Source of the DNA: Casuarina equisetifolia
Taxonomy: Eukaryota > Streptophyta > Magnoliopsida > Fagales > Casuarinaceae
Direction of reading: 5' to 3'
DNA: 64,000 nt
Assembly: GCA_028551475.1 (NCBI GenBank)
Contig: CM052359.1
Span: 3,349,583-3,413,582 of the forward strand
Shown piece by piece: positions 46,740 to 58,174 of this stretch. How positions within the stretch are numbered: position 1 is the first letter of the stretch; every line of letters begins with the position of its first letter. The translations under genes and the position numbers were made by a program. Under the pieces are notes generated by a model that was given only the letters and a program-made list of their open reading frames with translations, searched no databases and was not told the origin of the DNA.

Positions 46740-47245
46740 ATATTGTGTTGTGTAACCAATAAGCCTGCTTCAAAGTAGAAGATGGCCACTCAAGGGGAAT
46801 AAACAGACACCGTGCCCAAGACGTGTTCATGCGCAAAAGTTGTAACAACCTTTTTCTCTTCTTATCTTCTTCTTGACTTGGAAATTTCTTGCTGAGTCGT
46901 CCATGAGGCAGACGCTTCACCGATGACCAAGCGATGTTTCCTCTTTTCAGAGACCGTGGGAGCTACGTTCTTTAGAGTGTCTCTTGCTGGCTTATCCGAC
47001 ACGTCCCTTGATTCATACACTACAGCAACTAGATTGTTTGACAAGTCCCGTGGTTCAAACTTTACAAAGGCTAAAGTGGCTGAGCGGAATGTTGACGTCA
47101 AATCTACCGTAGCAGCTACGGGTCTTTGTGTTGGTCGCAACTTCACTCATAGGGTAAAGCGGGATGTGTTCTCTGGGAAACAGAGGATGCTTTATTTTAG
47201 TTGGTTCATGCATTGCGGTCACTAAACGTTGCTTTGAACTGTATC
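46740..47245. other. unexplained non-LecRK segment, open on both strands
   Basis: Richer in G and C than its surroundings and absent from the paralogous flanks. Open frames run on plus (46923-47225, 100 residues) and minus (46862-47146, 94 residues). The minus frame is charged (ends EISKSRRR); neither frame shows a domain that I recognise. It looks like an insertion within the recurrent flank but I could not find a target-site duplication. Confidence 0.3.
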
Positions 47246-47389
47246 CGACCTCCATCACTGTACCGCTTACGTATATAAGACAAAAAAAAAAGAGAAGAAA
47301 AAAATAATTGTAAAGAAAAAAAGTACCAAAAGAAAACAATAAAATTGCTTCCATGATGGATTTAAGAAACATTTTCCAGATCACATCAT

Positions 47390-47560
47390 ATTTGATGTTC
47401 TTGTGTGAATAATTATTTGTTATCTATTCTTAACCCATCAGACAACCGCCGCTTGAACATTGAGAGATGCCAGACTGAAATGATGCAATGAAGAAGAGCC
47501 TTATGGTGCTGTGTCCGTAATCTACTTGTGCTGTTATCTCAAAGGCTTACCAGTTAAGTA
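47390..47560 (-). pseudogene. lectin-domain relic
   Basis: Antisense text matches the lectin region 42945-43095 (GCTTGAACATTGAGAG, TGCAATGAAGAAGAG, TGTGCTGTTATCTCAAAG). It is preceded by the same AAAAGTACCAAAAGAAAAC spacer as in the other relics. Confidence 0.6.
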
Positions 47561-48628
47561 TTTAAGGGTCAAGTACTTGAAAAATAGTAACGAGAAAGGC
47601 TCGGAACAAAATAGGCCTTTGTATTACGTGGATCAAGGCTTAAAGAAAACTTGATACAAAACAATAAGCCTTAACATAGCTTATATAGCCGAGGCCCATA
47701 AATAAAATATTCTTCATGAATACTACAATTTCAATGGCCGACCTTTACTGGTTTCTTTTGGTATTCTGCTCCATAGTCAGTGAGCCTAATCCCCTTGTTT
47801 CTAGGATGGTACGGTGGAGGTGCTTTGACTCTAGGCATTGCATGTGATAAAGACTCTCCACAATGATAGCTTCTAAAGGCTGACTGCTTGCCTGTCTAGA
47901 ATCCTTGCTGTCCCTCCAGGTCATAGATGTTGATCTGTCCATACTAAGCACATGGTGCATGGATTATATGAGTTGCGGTTTCATCAACTTGCATCTCTAC
48001 AACTTTAGTAAGGTTACGTGAAGCTGGTGTAGGCATAGGATGAGGCAGTGAGTTCAACAGATTCATGAGTGCAGGTTGGCCTCTCTCTTCAAGCTCTAGC
48101 TAATTTTTCTTTGCCAGTTCCATCAACATTCCAACAGCTCCAACACGACTCACACTCCGTTAATCCATATTTTGCAAGATGTAAAAAACAGTTATTGAGT
48201 ACCCTAACTTGGCAGAAGAAATAAGTGAAAATATTGTAATTTTATCACATTTTTTGTCATCATGAAACAATAATCCTTATCTTCAAAACACATAATTTGA
48301 TATGATCTAAAACTCATATACCTTGCATAGAAAGAAAAAGACCAAATCAAATTACATAAAGAATTACACAACAAAGAAACCAAATGAGACATGACGTTAA
48401 GGTTGTCCAAGTATATGGCCACAATGTCACTTCCAATATTTAAACAGCATATAAAAACTGCAAGACAAGTTCTTTTAATAAAAATGTGTAACAATTGGAA
48501 TTCTTAGAAGAGATGTTCAATTCAAAGGAGCAAAGCGGCAGATCCAGTTCAAGCCGAACCTTCTTTCTTTTCTTGCGAGCAATAGTTACAGAACAGGTAT
48601 TAGAGGTTATTGGATTTCCTGTGAGCTT
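47561..48628. other. spacer, possibly with a transposon fragment
   Basis: 47560-47745 reads like an LTR in minus orientation (a CTATATAAGC box near 47680) and is followed by a 71-codon minus frame at 47745-47960 that I do not recognise. 48260-48490 is the module shared with 10860-11170 and 17450-17830. Confidence 0.3.
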
Positions 48629-49202
48629 TGTTGGGTTATTTGGCGGCTTAATATATTTTTTATGATAATTTAATTAGGCTAACTTGCATGCAATATTTCT
48701 ATGGTCTCATAATTGTTTTCTTGTGGACCAAAGTGTGCTGGAATATCCAGTATGCAAAGCTGGTCCATGTAGCCAACATCTAGCCCGCTTGTTTAATCTG
48801 CATCCAGCCCGCTCGTCTTGTCCAGTCCAACTACAACACGTCCGCGTAGAAAGAATGCAAGTGAGCAACATTGGTCCAGTCACACAGAGAGACGCGTGCA
48901 GCAAGTGAGCATGTTTTGACAAAAACAGAAGACACATGTAGCAATTTAGCAACGCGTTCGACACTATATTTAAAGAGGTTGCTGAAGAGCAGCGACGAGA
49001 AGACACAGCCGAGATGGTGAGGGCCATTTTGGAAAGCACCGAGTGTGCTGTGTATTCATAATTCTTAAAAGACTAGTGTTATGTTTTGCACATTAAATAC
49101 ATGGCAGAATGATAACTAACCTAGCTTGGGCCTAAGCAAAGGGTTTGGGCCCACAATAACATTACAACCAAACAAGGGTCCACAACACCAGACATTTCAA
49201 CA
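48629..49202 (+). mobile_element. candidate solo LTR
   Basis: About 574 bases that start TGTTGGG and end TTTCAACA, giving TGTTG...CAACA inverted ends. The flanking five bases are AGCTT and ATCTT, one mismatch from a target-site duplication. Inside is a TATATTTAAAG box near 48965 with plus-strand direction. No second copy is in the window to confirm it. Confidence 0.45.
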
Positions 49203-49439
49203 ATCTTTCACAAGCAAAAAGTACAAGCAGTTGGCTTTTCATTCTATTATTTTTCTTCCAAGTTAACTGCTCTGGATTTGCTATCTATATATTCTGATTG
49301 TTATATAATTTCTCTGCCGTTAGTTTTTGCATGAAAGCTTAGGTGGCAAACGATTATGCTGTTCTTGGGTTTTTTTCTGTATAGTCCTTTATTGGGTGTT
49401 TATTGTGTGTATTCTCCTACTGTTAGAGGACTGAACTGC
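49203..49439. other. short spacer
   Basis: AT-rich, nothing recognised. Lies between the candidate solo LTR and a LecRK 5'-end relic. Confidence 0.4.
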
Positions 49440-49570
49440 GAAATGGAAAAAAAAGGTAGACGAAGAACTGATGGAGAAGAGAGCGGATTTTTAGAGTTAT
49501 ATTTGAGGTACTCATGGTTGAGACGCACGAAGAAGAGAATCAAGTTCGGTTAGATGGCAAAGTAGAGAAG
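49440..49570 (-). pseudogene. LecRK 5'-end relic with intact ATG
   Basis: Matches the first codons and 5' flank of the pseudogene at 8090-10274 almost word for word (GAGGTACTCATGGTTGAGACGC at 49505-49526, same as near 10265). The ATG complement at 49513-49515 is kept, but the signal-peptide text runs out within about 25 codons and no lectin follows. Confidence 0.65.
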
Positions 49571-51104
49571 CATTTAAACTATTAAGGTTGTTCTGCTCCA
49601 AGGCTCTGTGTCTTTTTTTTTTAAAAAAAAAAAAAAACTTTTGGCTTTAGTCGTTGATTTGGTCATATCTAATGGCCTTGTCTTAAATCGTCCTCCAGAA
49701 GACTTGCTTGTTCTTCCAAATTTTGAAGCCTTTTTCCACCTTATCAACGCATCACATTATTTACAGGATAATTGTAAACAAAGTCTCCAAGGTATATTAC
49801 GGAAGATTTCAAGAATCCTTGAAAATTAAGACGTGTAATTAATTACCATAACCTCGTCAATTTTGTAGAATTTGGAAACAAGTGACGAGCTGATAGAGAC
49901 GAGAACAGATTATTAAGGTTGAACGAGGTAAGAACATATTTCAGTCAGAAGGCAATGCCGACAATGGTTAATCCTATTTGAAAGCATTTTTAACAACAGT
50001 ATTTACATTTCTTTTTCCTTTTGACTCGGCCATCGTTTCAGGTGGCCTCTTATTGAACTCTTATAACATCAGTATTTGCCAGCTCCATCGAATTATTAAA
50101 CCTGCTAGACAATCCAACATTTGTTCGCTTGTGCCTTCTTTTTGAATCAGAATCACATGAATGCTGCGGATCTAGAAGAGAATCTACTATTTATTCATTG
50201 GTTTGAATGGCATCTGTTTTAATTAAAATATATTTACATGCGTGGGAACGTATTGGCTGAATCAAGGTGCTCAAGGTGGATCAGGACTAACCAGTCCCAA
50301 GATGGAGAGAAAAAATATAAAAATTTGTAGCACGCAATCATTCACACAAGTACCAAGCATAACTACTGCCTGTTCAGAAAGAGAGGAGAGGAAAGAGATC
50401 TGTTCTGTCTTTTAGCGTTTCTGCAAGTGTTGTTCTTAGGTTCAACTGGGTCGGTGTCACTTCATTAATATTTTGCGAAGAGAGAAACAGATAGAAGCAA
50501 ATTATGTACATAGTCACTACCCAAAAGAGGATGCGTAAATAAGTACATGAATTATAAAATAAATAAATAACTAAATAAGTCATAGAGATGGTGACCATTG
50601 AAAAAAGCAAGGAGAAGAGAACCTAGACAAGTTGGAGGGAATGCTTTCAAATACGGTTTCTTATTCATTCCAATCTTATGTTGCCTTGTCGCCCCACATA
50701 CGGTATTTATGTATTTTTTTTTCTATGTTGATTTTTTGAAAAGCTTAAGTTCACTTCTTTCCAAAAGATTTTATTAGAAAAATACTAAAATATTTTTAAT
50801 ATCATATTAAAATATATTAAGATATTTTAATTACAAGTTCTTAAGTAACTTAAAAATTAATTTACGAGTGTAAGAAATTTCTTTTTAATTTAAACAAATT
50901 TTCAAGTGCACATTTTAGTAATATGAAGCAATACATATTGTTAACAGTTTTATTGTATTAGATTTTGTTTAGTTTCTCCACAAACAATAAGGAAACGCAG
51001 GACTTTGTTTTAGTTGCAATGCTTTTAGTTTAAGTTTCACTTTGTTAAAATTTTCAGTTGGATAAATAGTATAACTCAAGTAAGAACTATTTTATCGGAT
51101 GCAA
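49571..51104. other. duplicated spacer and 3' flank
   Basis: 49840-50560 is a copy of 10420-11060. 50690-50720 resembles 29845-29880. 50960-51100 holds the recurrent 3'-flank module with CACTTTGTTAAA, downstream of the truncated LecRK. Confidence 0.5.
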
Positions 51105-52079
51105 AATTTCTATTTTGCCGTTTGCGGGCCCAATTCATGGTCCACTAGTCTTGTAAGACTAAAATCACCAAGCTTAGCATTGAAATTTGCGTCCAACACT
51201 GCATTGCTCGACTTGATTTCTCTATGCACCACATATAATTCCAACTCTTCGTGAAGGTACAAAAGATCTAAAGCCAATCTATTGGCTATATTATGCCTTA
51301 GTGGCCATGTTAGCATTATCTAGCCTTTATAGATATGAGAATCAAGACTTCCATTGAACGTGTAATCATATATGAGAGAAACTCATCTTTTTCATGGCAC
51401 CAACCGAAGAGTTGAACTAAATTCCCGTGTCTCAACCCATTGATGATTTTCACTTCTGATACGTACTCCTTTTTCCCTACTTTGATCCTTTTGAGATCGT
51501 CTTAACAACAACTTCAATGTTAGATTCAATAAACCCTTGTAAACACCCCTAAAGCCTCATTTTCCTAACTTCCCTCCTTTGGCAAAGTTATTCGTTGCAT
51601 GGATAAGTTCGTAAAAAGTGAACCTCCTAGGCCCAATTCCTTTTTCAAATGCATCAGCTATACAGATCTCATCGCCTAAATCTTGTTTTTTCCAACTTCT
51701 CCAACAAGTGAACCAAAGTAGACCTAACCACAACTCCATACCCACCCAGAACCCATAGCTAAACCAACCCTCTACCCCCTTTTATTCTCTTGTTCCCACT
51801 ATCATACTTCGTCTCCTTCCCCCTTTGAGTCACGGTTCTACTCCCATCTTCATTCTCCAAAGTGAGTTGAATGACCAAGAAAGAACTTTATGCCTCTTAG
51901 TGTGTGTACCTATAGCCGTAAAGAAACCAATCGGATCTGACTCCAGCAAAACTTTTCCCAAATCTGCAACATATGATAAGATGTAATTCCCATAGAGGAC
52001 CGGATTATCGCGTAAGTTAGTAAGATACTCAAATTATGGGTGGTTGAGTAATAACTTACCCATACATTTGCTGTTGACC
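51105..52079 (-). pseudogene. truncated LecRK (kinase part, span, end of lectin)
   Basis: Kinase core at 51110-51316 (catalytic loop HREIKSSN with Asp to Glu, then DFS in place of DFG) and membrane span with kinase start at 51557-51745 (IGPRRFTFYELIHATNN). The end of the lectin domain lies at about 51850-52079. The kinase stops in the activation segment; the lectin stops abruptly at 52079 where the block copied from 37405 begins. The broken frames and missing catalytic Asp rule out function. Confidence 0.85.
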
Positions 52080-53012
52080 AGGACTAACGGAGAGAAAATA
52101 TGAAAATAAACAGCCAATGATCATTCAATAGCCCCATGTATAATTGTTGGTTATATATAGAGAGAGAGAATGTAACGGTTCCAAATGGAAAAGTTACGTG
52201 ATTTGCGAACACATCCAGATCTTTTAGTAAAGGGGTCATAAAAAATAATATCCAACAATCAGATTTTTTGGTAAAGTGGCCAATCTTATAAAACTTTTTC
52301 GTTTTACACCAAAATTTAAAACTTAAGTTCCTATTTATAAGCCTTCTATTTAGATTTTTTTTTTTCTAAAGTTAGGTAGGACTTCCTTTGTAATAATTTG
52401 ACGACATCCTATCACAAAGACTTGTATTCTCCTGAGGATTTGACTTGGTCTCGTAGGACCAAGAGATGCTCAAAGTCTTGGCTATAGCGTTGTAGATAAT
52501 GATCGCATTTTCTGTACCTCCCTTGTGTAGACCGGTGTTCTTAAGCGTTGTAAACGACAGAAGAAGTTGAGCTGTCTAGGCCCACATGCTCAGCCGGATG
52601 ATCCCATTCATAGGTTAAGTCTTGTAATATCAATTTTTATCTTGTAGTTATCACATTTGAATTTAGGAGAAGTTCCTATAAGGATAAAGACAAACTTGAC
52701 CGACCGAAAATGATGTAAAATAAGCAGCTAAGGTTATAAACTGATAATTAGTTGTATCCTAATTCTGAATTACGTGCCATTTGTGTATAACGATGTCATC
52801 GGATAGTTTCATATCATAGTCAAAGTTTTAATTTTTGTATGATACAAGGCGTTGTTGATGTTAGTGACGCCTGCAAATCCTTTCAAGCACGGTTTTTTAT
52901 GGACTCCAATTGCAGGGTGCTTCGTCTCCCAACAACTGGATTTAAATTTTTTTTTTTTTAAAGGGTTTGGTTGTATAGATTTGTTTTTGTTTCTCCATAA
53001 ACACGAAGGGCG
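52080..53012. repeat. duplicated block, partner at 37405-38328
   Basis: Almost identical to 37405-38328, including the divergent lectin relic (52340-52640). It begins exactly where the truncated LecRK stops and ends at a GAGA where the next block (partner 42163) begins. Confidence 0.9.
52340..52640 (-). pseudogene. divergent lectin-domain relic (copy)
   Basis: Copy of the relic at 37660-37960, with the same stop and frame shift. It arose by block duplication, not independently. Confidence 0.55.
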
Positions 53013-54338
53013 AGAATGGGTTTGTTGTTTCGATGGTGGCTTTTCCGGGATGAACAACTCGGAATATTTCTTCTTCCTAACTATTTTGGACAGAAATGGG
53101 TCGCTCCTCGAGAGAAGCCGGCCTCCAGACGAAGTTTTTTCGCAAAAAAGTTTCTCCGTGCCTTAACTACCAACTTCTATCCCCCTTCCGTGCCCTGCTT
53201 CTAGTTCACCCACCCTCAATCTGTTTCACGTTTACAAAACAGGGGACTTCCTTCTTACACGCTTACTTACGCAAACAAGTTTTAGCGTCACAAAAGAATG
53301 GCCATGCAAGTCTCCTAGCCTTGTCGTCAGAAACCGATGTGGGAACTTGGCATTGGCCTACATGAGCACCAAAGATATTTACTTACTTAATTCTTGTCAC
53401 CTGCGTAGTCTATAGCCATTATTCGCATGAAGACTCTTTCCTTTCACTATTTAACTTGGAACAACCATTACTATACGGAAATTCAATTTAGGACATTATG
53501 GCTATTGACACATTTTAAAGCTACTATAACAGTGAGATTTGCCTTTGAGACAATGGAATGACACCCATTCCAACAGAATCATTGTTTGGATCCCAATTGT
53601 TTAGGGAACTTTTTAACTTCTTTTCAACAATTTGATTCACAACTAAACAAGACAGAAAGAGAAAAGACAGAGAAGAGAGAAAAGAGAGAGGAAAAAAGTC
53701 ACAGTAAAAAGAAAAAGTACCAAAACAAAACAATAAATTACTCTTCTGATGGATGTAAGAAAATTTTTACGAATCACATTATTTCTGCTGTCAGTTCTTA
53801 CTCATACTCGTTGCTTGACCATCGAGGGACGCCAGGCTAAAATAATGCAATGAAGAAAGTGCCCTATGGTTTGTGTGTCTGTAAGTCTACTTGATTTGAC
53901 AGAAGAGAAAATGAAAAATTTTCAAGTTTATCACATTTTTTGTCATTATAGGGCTCAGGATTGAAGTCTCTTGAAAGATAGGATCAGAAAAAATTAATTT
54001 TAAATAAAATTTTATTTAACGCTTAAATTTTTCCATAGATGGTTTTGAATCATGGAAAATCTCAAAGACATAGGTGTGCACTCAGTCCACAGCAGGCACG
54101 ATGAATTGGCAATTGTGGAGGTTGCGAAGTCACCATCATGTAACTTGGTGGAGCAATTTAAATGATGGAAGGATAGTGGAGTACAGGCCCAACCGACCTT
54201 TTAACCAGAAAGAAAAATTGATTATATGCAACGGCATTTCATACACTTATGAACTGTAAAAAGAAACTGCAATATCGGAAGATTTTCCATATTTTATGCA
54301 AAAGTACAACCAAGAACATATTTTTCACTTAAAGAAAA
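53012..54338. repeat. duplicated block, partner at 42163-43579
   Basis: Same order and near-identical sequence as 42163-43579 but lacks about 105 bases (43036-43140 in the partner). It leads into the intact LecRK at 54339. Confidence 0.9.
53505..53890 (-). pseudogene. lectin-domain relic in the 3' flank of intact copy C
   Basis: Counterpart of 42638-43095: antisense NWDPNNDSVGMGV at 53524-53600, then the second piece to about 53890, where the deletion begins. Frames are broken. Confidence 0.65.
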
Positions 54339-56501
54339 CTATACAAGGGATTTATCAGAATTGAGAAGAGCTTTTTCAACGCCATCAGACATAGAGGAAT
54401 GAGTGGTGCAAGTGCTACAGGAATGATGCGTATGATGTTTTGTTGACCCTGTGAGACCCGATGAGGTATTGGAGAATCCACACATATCCATGGGTGGTGA
54501 AAAGTACATTGGCACAGGAAATTTTGACGGAAGGTTTGGCAAGGGCGCTTCAAAGTTAAGAACATTTATCACCTGTCTTATAGAGGGACGAAAAGTCGGA
54601 TCCGGATGGCTACACCACAACCCAACTGTCAATAGGCATTCTGTTTGGCGCTCATTAAATTCCCCACTTAATCTTTGATCAACTGCTTCCAGGAGATGTC
54701 CGGTTCCATAGAGTTCCCATACCCACTCTACCAACCTCACCTTACTTGGTTCTGCCCTTGCCTCCACTGCCTTCCTTCCACATGCAATCTCAAGGCAAAC
54801 TACTCCAAAACTATATACATCAGACTCCTTACTAGCCTTCCCAGTGGTGGCACACTCCGGGGCGAGATAACCCAAGGTGCCTGCTAAAACAGTTGTTTGT
54901 AATCCCAATTCATGGTCTGCAAGTCTTGCGAGACCAAAATCACCAAGCTTTGCATTGAAATTTGCATCCAACATGACATTACTGGACTTGATATCTCTAT
55001 GCACCACACATTGTTCCCACTCTTCATGAAGGTATAGTAGAGCAGAAGCCAATCCAACAGCTATCTTGTGCCTTAGTGGCCATGTTAGCATAGTCTGACC
55101 TCCAAAAAGATGAGAATCAAGACTTCTATTGGGCATGTACTCGTACACAAGAAGAAATTCATTTTGTTCATGGCACCAACCAATGAGCTGAACCAAATTC
55201 CTATGTCTTAAGCGACTGATTATTTTTACTTCTGATATGTATTCCTTCTTCCCTTGCTTTGACCCTTTTGAGACTCTCTTTACAGCAACTTCTGTAGTGG
55301 ATTCACTTAGCAAACCCCTGTAAACACTGCCGAATCCTCCCTCTCCTAGCTTCCCTTCTCCAAAAAAATTGTTTGTTGCACGGATAAGTTCACGGTAAGT
55401 GAATCTCCTAGGCCCCGTTCCTTTTTCAAATTCATCATCCATACAAATATCACCGTCAAAATCTTGCTTTTTCCCACCAGCCCTTCTTCTCCAATAGATG
55501 AACAAAAGTAGACCTGATCCGCAGCTCAATACCCCAAAGCCCACTGGTAAGCCAATCTTCAACCCCAGTTTGATTTTCCTATTCCCCTCATCGGGCTTTG
55601 TTCCATTCCCCTCGTCGGGCTTTGTCCCGTTCCCATTCTGGGTCACTGTTTTGTTTGCATCTTCGACCTCCAAAGTGGAGTTGAATGACCAAAAATGAAG
55701 TGTGTGCAACTCTGCCCAGTCACCTGTTGCAGCGGAGAAACCAACCCTAACCAAGTCTGGCAAAGCTTTTCTCAAATCAACAACGTACGATAAGATTGAA
55801 TCCCCACGGAAGACAGGATTATCAGCGTAAGTTAGAAAGACACTCAGATTTTGGGTGGTTGAGTTATAACTTACCCATGCATTTGCTACTGTCTCATTTT
55901 TCATGCTCCCTGGCCAATTGAAAACTGCCTTTGATGCGATGGAATTGACATTGATTCCAACATGATTAGCACTTGGATCCCAATAGTTTTGATAAGTGTC
56001 AAATTCTATTGAAACAAATGCATTCGCAGACTCGTTCAGCGCCAATTTTTCACTCACCAATCCAAGATACCCGCCACTTGAATTTTCAGGGATTTGAGAC
56101 TCAGACGGTACACCTACAAAGGGTACCATGAAGAAGGAGAGCCCATCACCAAACTGTGGCGGATTAGCAGCATTAATGACAAAGGTGGCGTGGGTAATGA
56201 AGTCTGTAAGTCTCCTTGTGCTGTTATCGTAAAGACGGACCGGATGAGCATATGAAAATCGACCAACACTTTTATCGATGCCTCCAACTAATTGATTCTT
56301 CGTGAGCTCTAGACGTCCTCCGCTTGGGGTTGCGTCACCGTCGAAGGTTGCATTTGGCATATTTGGCTGGAAATTAGAGAAACTGAATGAAATTGAGTTT
56401 CCATAGGGAAGTGGCAACAAAAGAAGGACGAGGAGCTGATTGAAAAGAGAAGGGATTTTGGAAGGTTGAAGATGGAAAGAAAATATAATCGAGCTACTCA
56501 T
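54339..56501 (-). CDS. L-type lectin receptor-like kinase (intact copy C)
   Basis: Encodes 720 residues from ATG 56499-56501. Signal peptide about 1-36 (LLVLLLLPLPYGNS); legume lectin about 37-275 with GDGLSFFMVPF and FVSIEFDTYQNYWDPSANHVG; stalk about 278-308 with two NGTKPDEG units; membrane span about 313-337; kinase about 384-650 with GEGGFG, VAVKR (408), HRD (501-503), DFG (521-523), APEC; tail ending SDKSLV. All catalytic residues are present. The kinase, tail and 3' flank are near-identical to 43580-45739, but the lectin half matches the pseudogenes at 8090-10274 and 38890-40590 instead, so it is a chimera by recombination or gene conversion, with the switch near 55690-55800. It should act as a plasma-membrane receptor kinase; ligand unknown. 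Confidence 0.93.
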   Translation of the reverse strand: MSSSIIFSFHLQPSKIPSLFNQLLVLLLLPLPYGNSISFSFSNFQPNMPNATFDGDATPSGGRLELTKNQLVGGIDKSVGRFSYAHPVRLYDNSTRRLTDFITHATFVINAANPPQFGDGLSFFMVPFVGVPSESQIPENSSGGYLGLVSEKLALNESANAFVSIEFDTYQNYWDPSANHVGINVNSIASKAVFNWPGSMKNETVANAWVSYNSTTQNLSVFLTYADNPVFRGDSILSYVVDLRKALPDLVRVGFSAATGDWAELHTLHFWSFNSTLEVEDANKTVTQNGNGTKPDEGNGTKPDEGNRKIKLGLKIGLPVGFGVLSCGSGLLLFIYWRRRAGGKKQDFDGDICMDDEFEKGTGPRRFTYRELIRATNNFFGEGKLGEGGFGSVYRGLLSESTTEVAVKRVSKGSKQGKKEYISEVKIISRLRHRNLVQLIGWCHEQNEFLLVYEYMPNRSLDSHLFGGQTMLTWPLRHKIAVGLASALLYLHEEWEQCVVHRDIKSSNVMLDANFNAKLGDFGLARLADHELGLQTTVLAGTLGYLAPECATTGKASKESDVYSFGVVCLEIACGRKAVEARAEPSKVRLVEWVWELYGTGHLLEAVDQRLSGEFNERQTECLLTVGLWCSHPDPTFRPSIRQVINVLNFEAPLPNLPSKFPVPMYFSPPMDMCGFSNTSSGLTGSTKHHTHHSCSTCTTHSSMSDGVEKALLNSDKSLV

Positions 56502-57116
56502 GATTGAAAAGCAAAGAGGAGAGGATCAAGTTCAGTTACATGGCAAGGCAGAGGAGCAGTTTAACTTCATGGCTGTCCTGTTCCAAACTCCTTTTCTTTT
56601 ATCTTGCACTGACCGTTTACTTGGTCAATTTGAATGGGCTCATCTTAAATTTTCCTCGTCAAAATTGGTGGCTCTTCCAAATTTTGAAGGCTTCTTCTAC
56701 TTCGTCAACGCGTTGGATTGTTCAGAAGTTTCGACATGACTTCTAGCCCTCCTCTCGCAAAATCAGCCCAAAATACTAAATCACAACCTAATAATCAGGT
56801 CATACCAAAACGTCGTTTTGGAATTGCCTTGTAGAATCACTGATGAAGATGACTTCATTGCTTTCGTCAACTCCTGGCCTCACCTTTTCCTGGCTAGGAA
56901 AGGGTCTTATCCACACGCCGTCTACAACTCGCACTCGCCGATGCATTCATTTGTTTTGAACGTGTTGAATCTCTAACCTGACTTTTAGGCCAGATGGAGA
57001 AAATGAGTGCATGTGACCATAGAATTTGGTGGAATGAACTTTTAATCAAGTACGACAAAATCAAGATCATGAACGAGAACCTCAACCAAATGGGATGATC
57101 TACAGGAAATTAATAT
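56502..57116. other. 5' flank of intact copy C and spacer
   Basis: 56502-56930 is the recurrent 5'-flank text, the best kept example in the window, with the phrase CGTTTACTTGGTCAATTTG. 56930-57116 resembles 46230-46350. No gene is seen. Confidence 0.45.
56596..56603 (-). promoter_or_regulatory. candidate TATA-like box of copy C
   Basis: GATAAAAG on the minus strand about 95 bases upstream of the start. The same place in the decayed copy at 38890-40590 has TATAAAAG. The motif recurs in other copies' flanks (near 36875 and 18007). Confidence 0.35.
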
Positions 57117-57224
57117 TAAATGCTTGTCACCCCAGAGTCGATAACCCTTATACTGGTAGATACTCTTTCCTTTCACCCTTTAACTTGGAACAACCATTAC
57201 TATATGGAAATTCAATTTAGGACA

Positions 57225-57680
57225 TAATGGCTATTGACCCATTTTAAAGCTACCATAACATGTGAGATTTTCCTTTGAGACAATGAAATTGACACCCATT
57301 CCAACATAATCATTGTTTGGATCCCAATCGTTTAGAGAACTTTTTAACTTCTTTTCAACAATTTGATTCACAACGAAACAAGACAGAAAGAGAAAAGACA
57401 GAGAAGAGAGGAAAGAGAGAGGAAAAAAGTCACAGTAAAAAGAAAAAATCCCAAAACAAAACAATAAATTACTTTGCTAATGGATGTAAGAAAATTTTTC
57501 CGAATCACATTGTTTCTTCTTTAGTTCTTACTCATACCCGTTGCTTGAACATTGAGGGATGCCAGGCTCAAATAATGCAATGAAGAAAGTGCCCTATAAT
57601 TTGTGTGACTGTAAGTCTAGTTATGCTATTATCCCAAAGGCTCACCAGTTAAGCATATGAGGCACAACCCGCACTTTCTT
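57225..57680 (-). pseudogene. lectin-domain relic
   Basis: Counterpart of 42638-43095. The piece at 57231-57330 still reads NDWDPNNDYVGMGVNFIVSK. The second piece ends near 57680. Confidence 0.65.
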
Positions 57681-58174
57681 AAGCCATATTCTGCAAAACG
57701 TATAAATAGTTGTTGAGTACCCTAATTTGACAGAAGAGAAAATGAAAAATTTACAAGTTTATCAGCTTTTTTGTCATTATAGGGTTCAGGATGAAAGTCT
57801 CTTGAAAGATAGGATCAGCAAAAATAAATTTTATTTAACCCTTAAATCTTTCCATAGATGGTTTTGAATCATGGAAAATCTCAAAGACATAGGTGTGGAT
57901 TCAGTCTACAGCAGGCACGACCGACGAGAAAGTAAAATGAATTGGCAATTGCGGAGGTTGCGAAGTCATCATCAAGTAACTTGGTGGAGCAATTTAAATG
58001 ATGGAAGGATAGTGGAGTACGGGCCCAACCGACCTTTTGACCAGAAAGAAAAAGTGATTATATGCAACGGCATTTCATGCACTTATGAACTGTTAAAATA
58101 AACTGCAATATCAGAAGCTTTTCCATATTTTATTCAAAAGTACAACCAAGAACATATTTTTTACTTAAAGAAAA

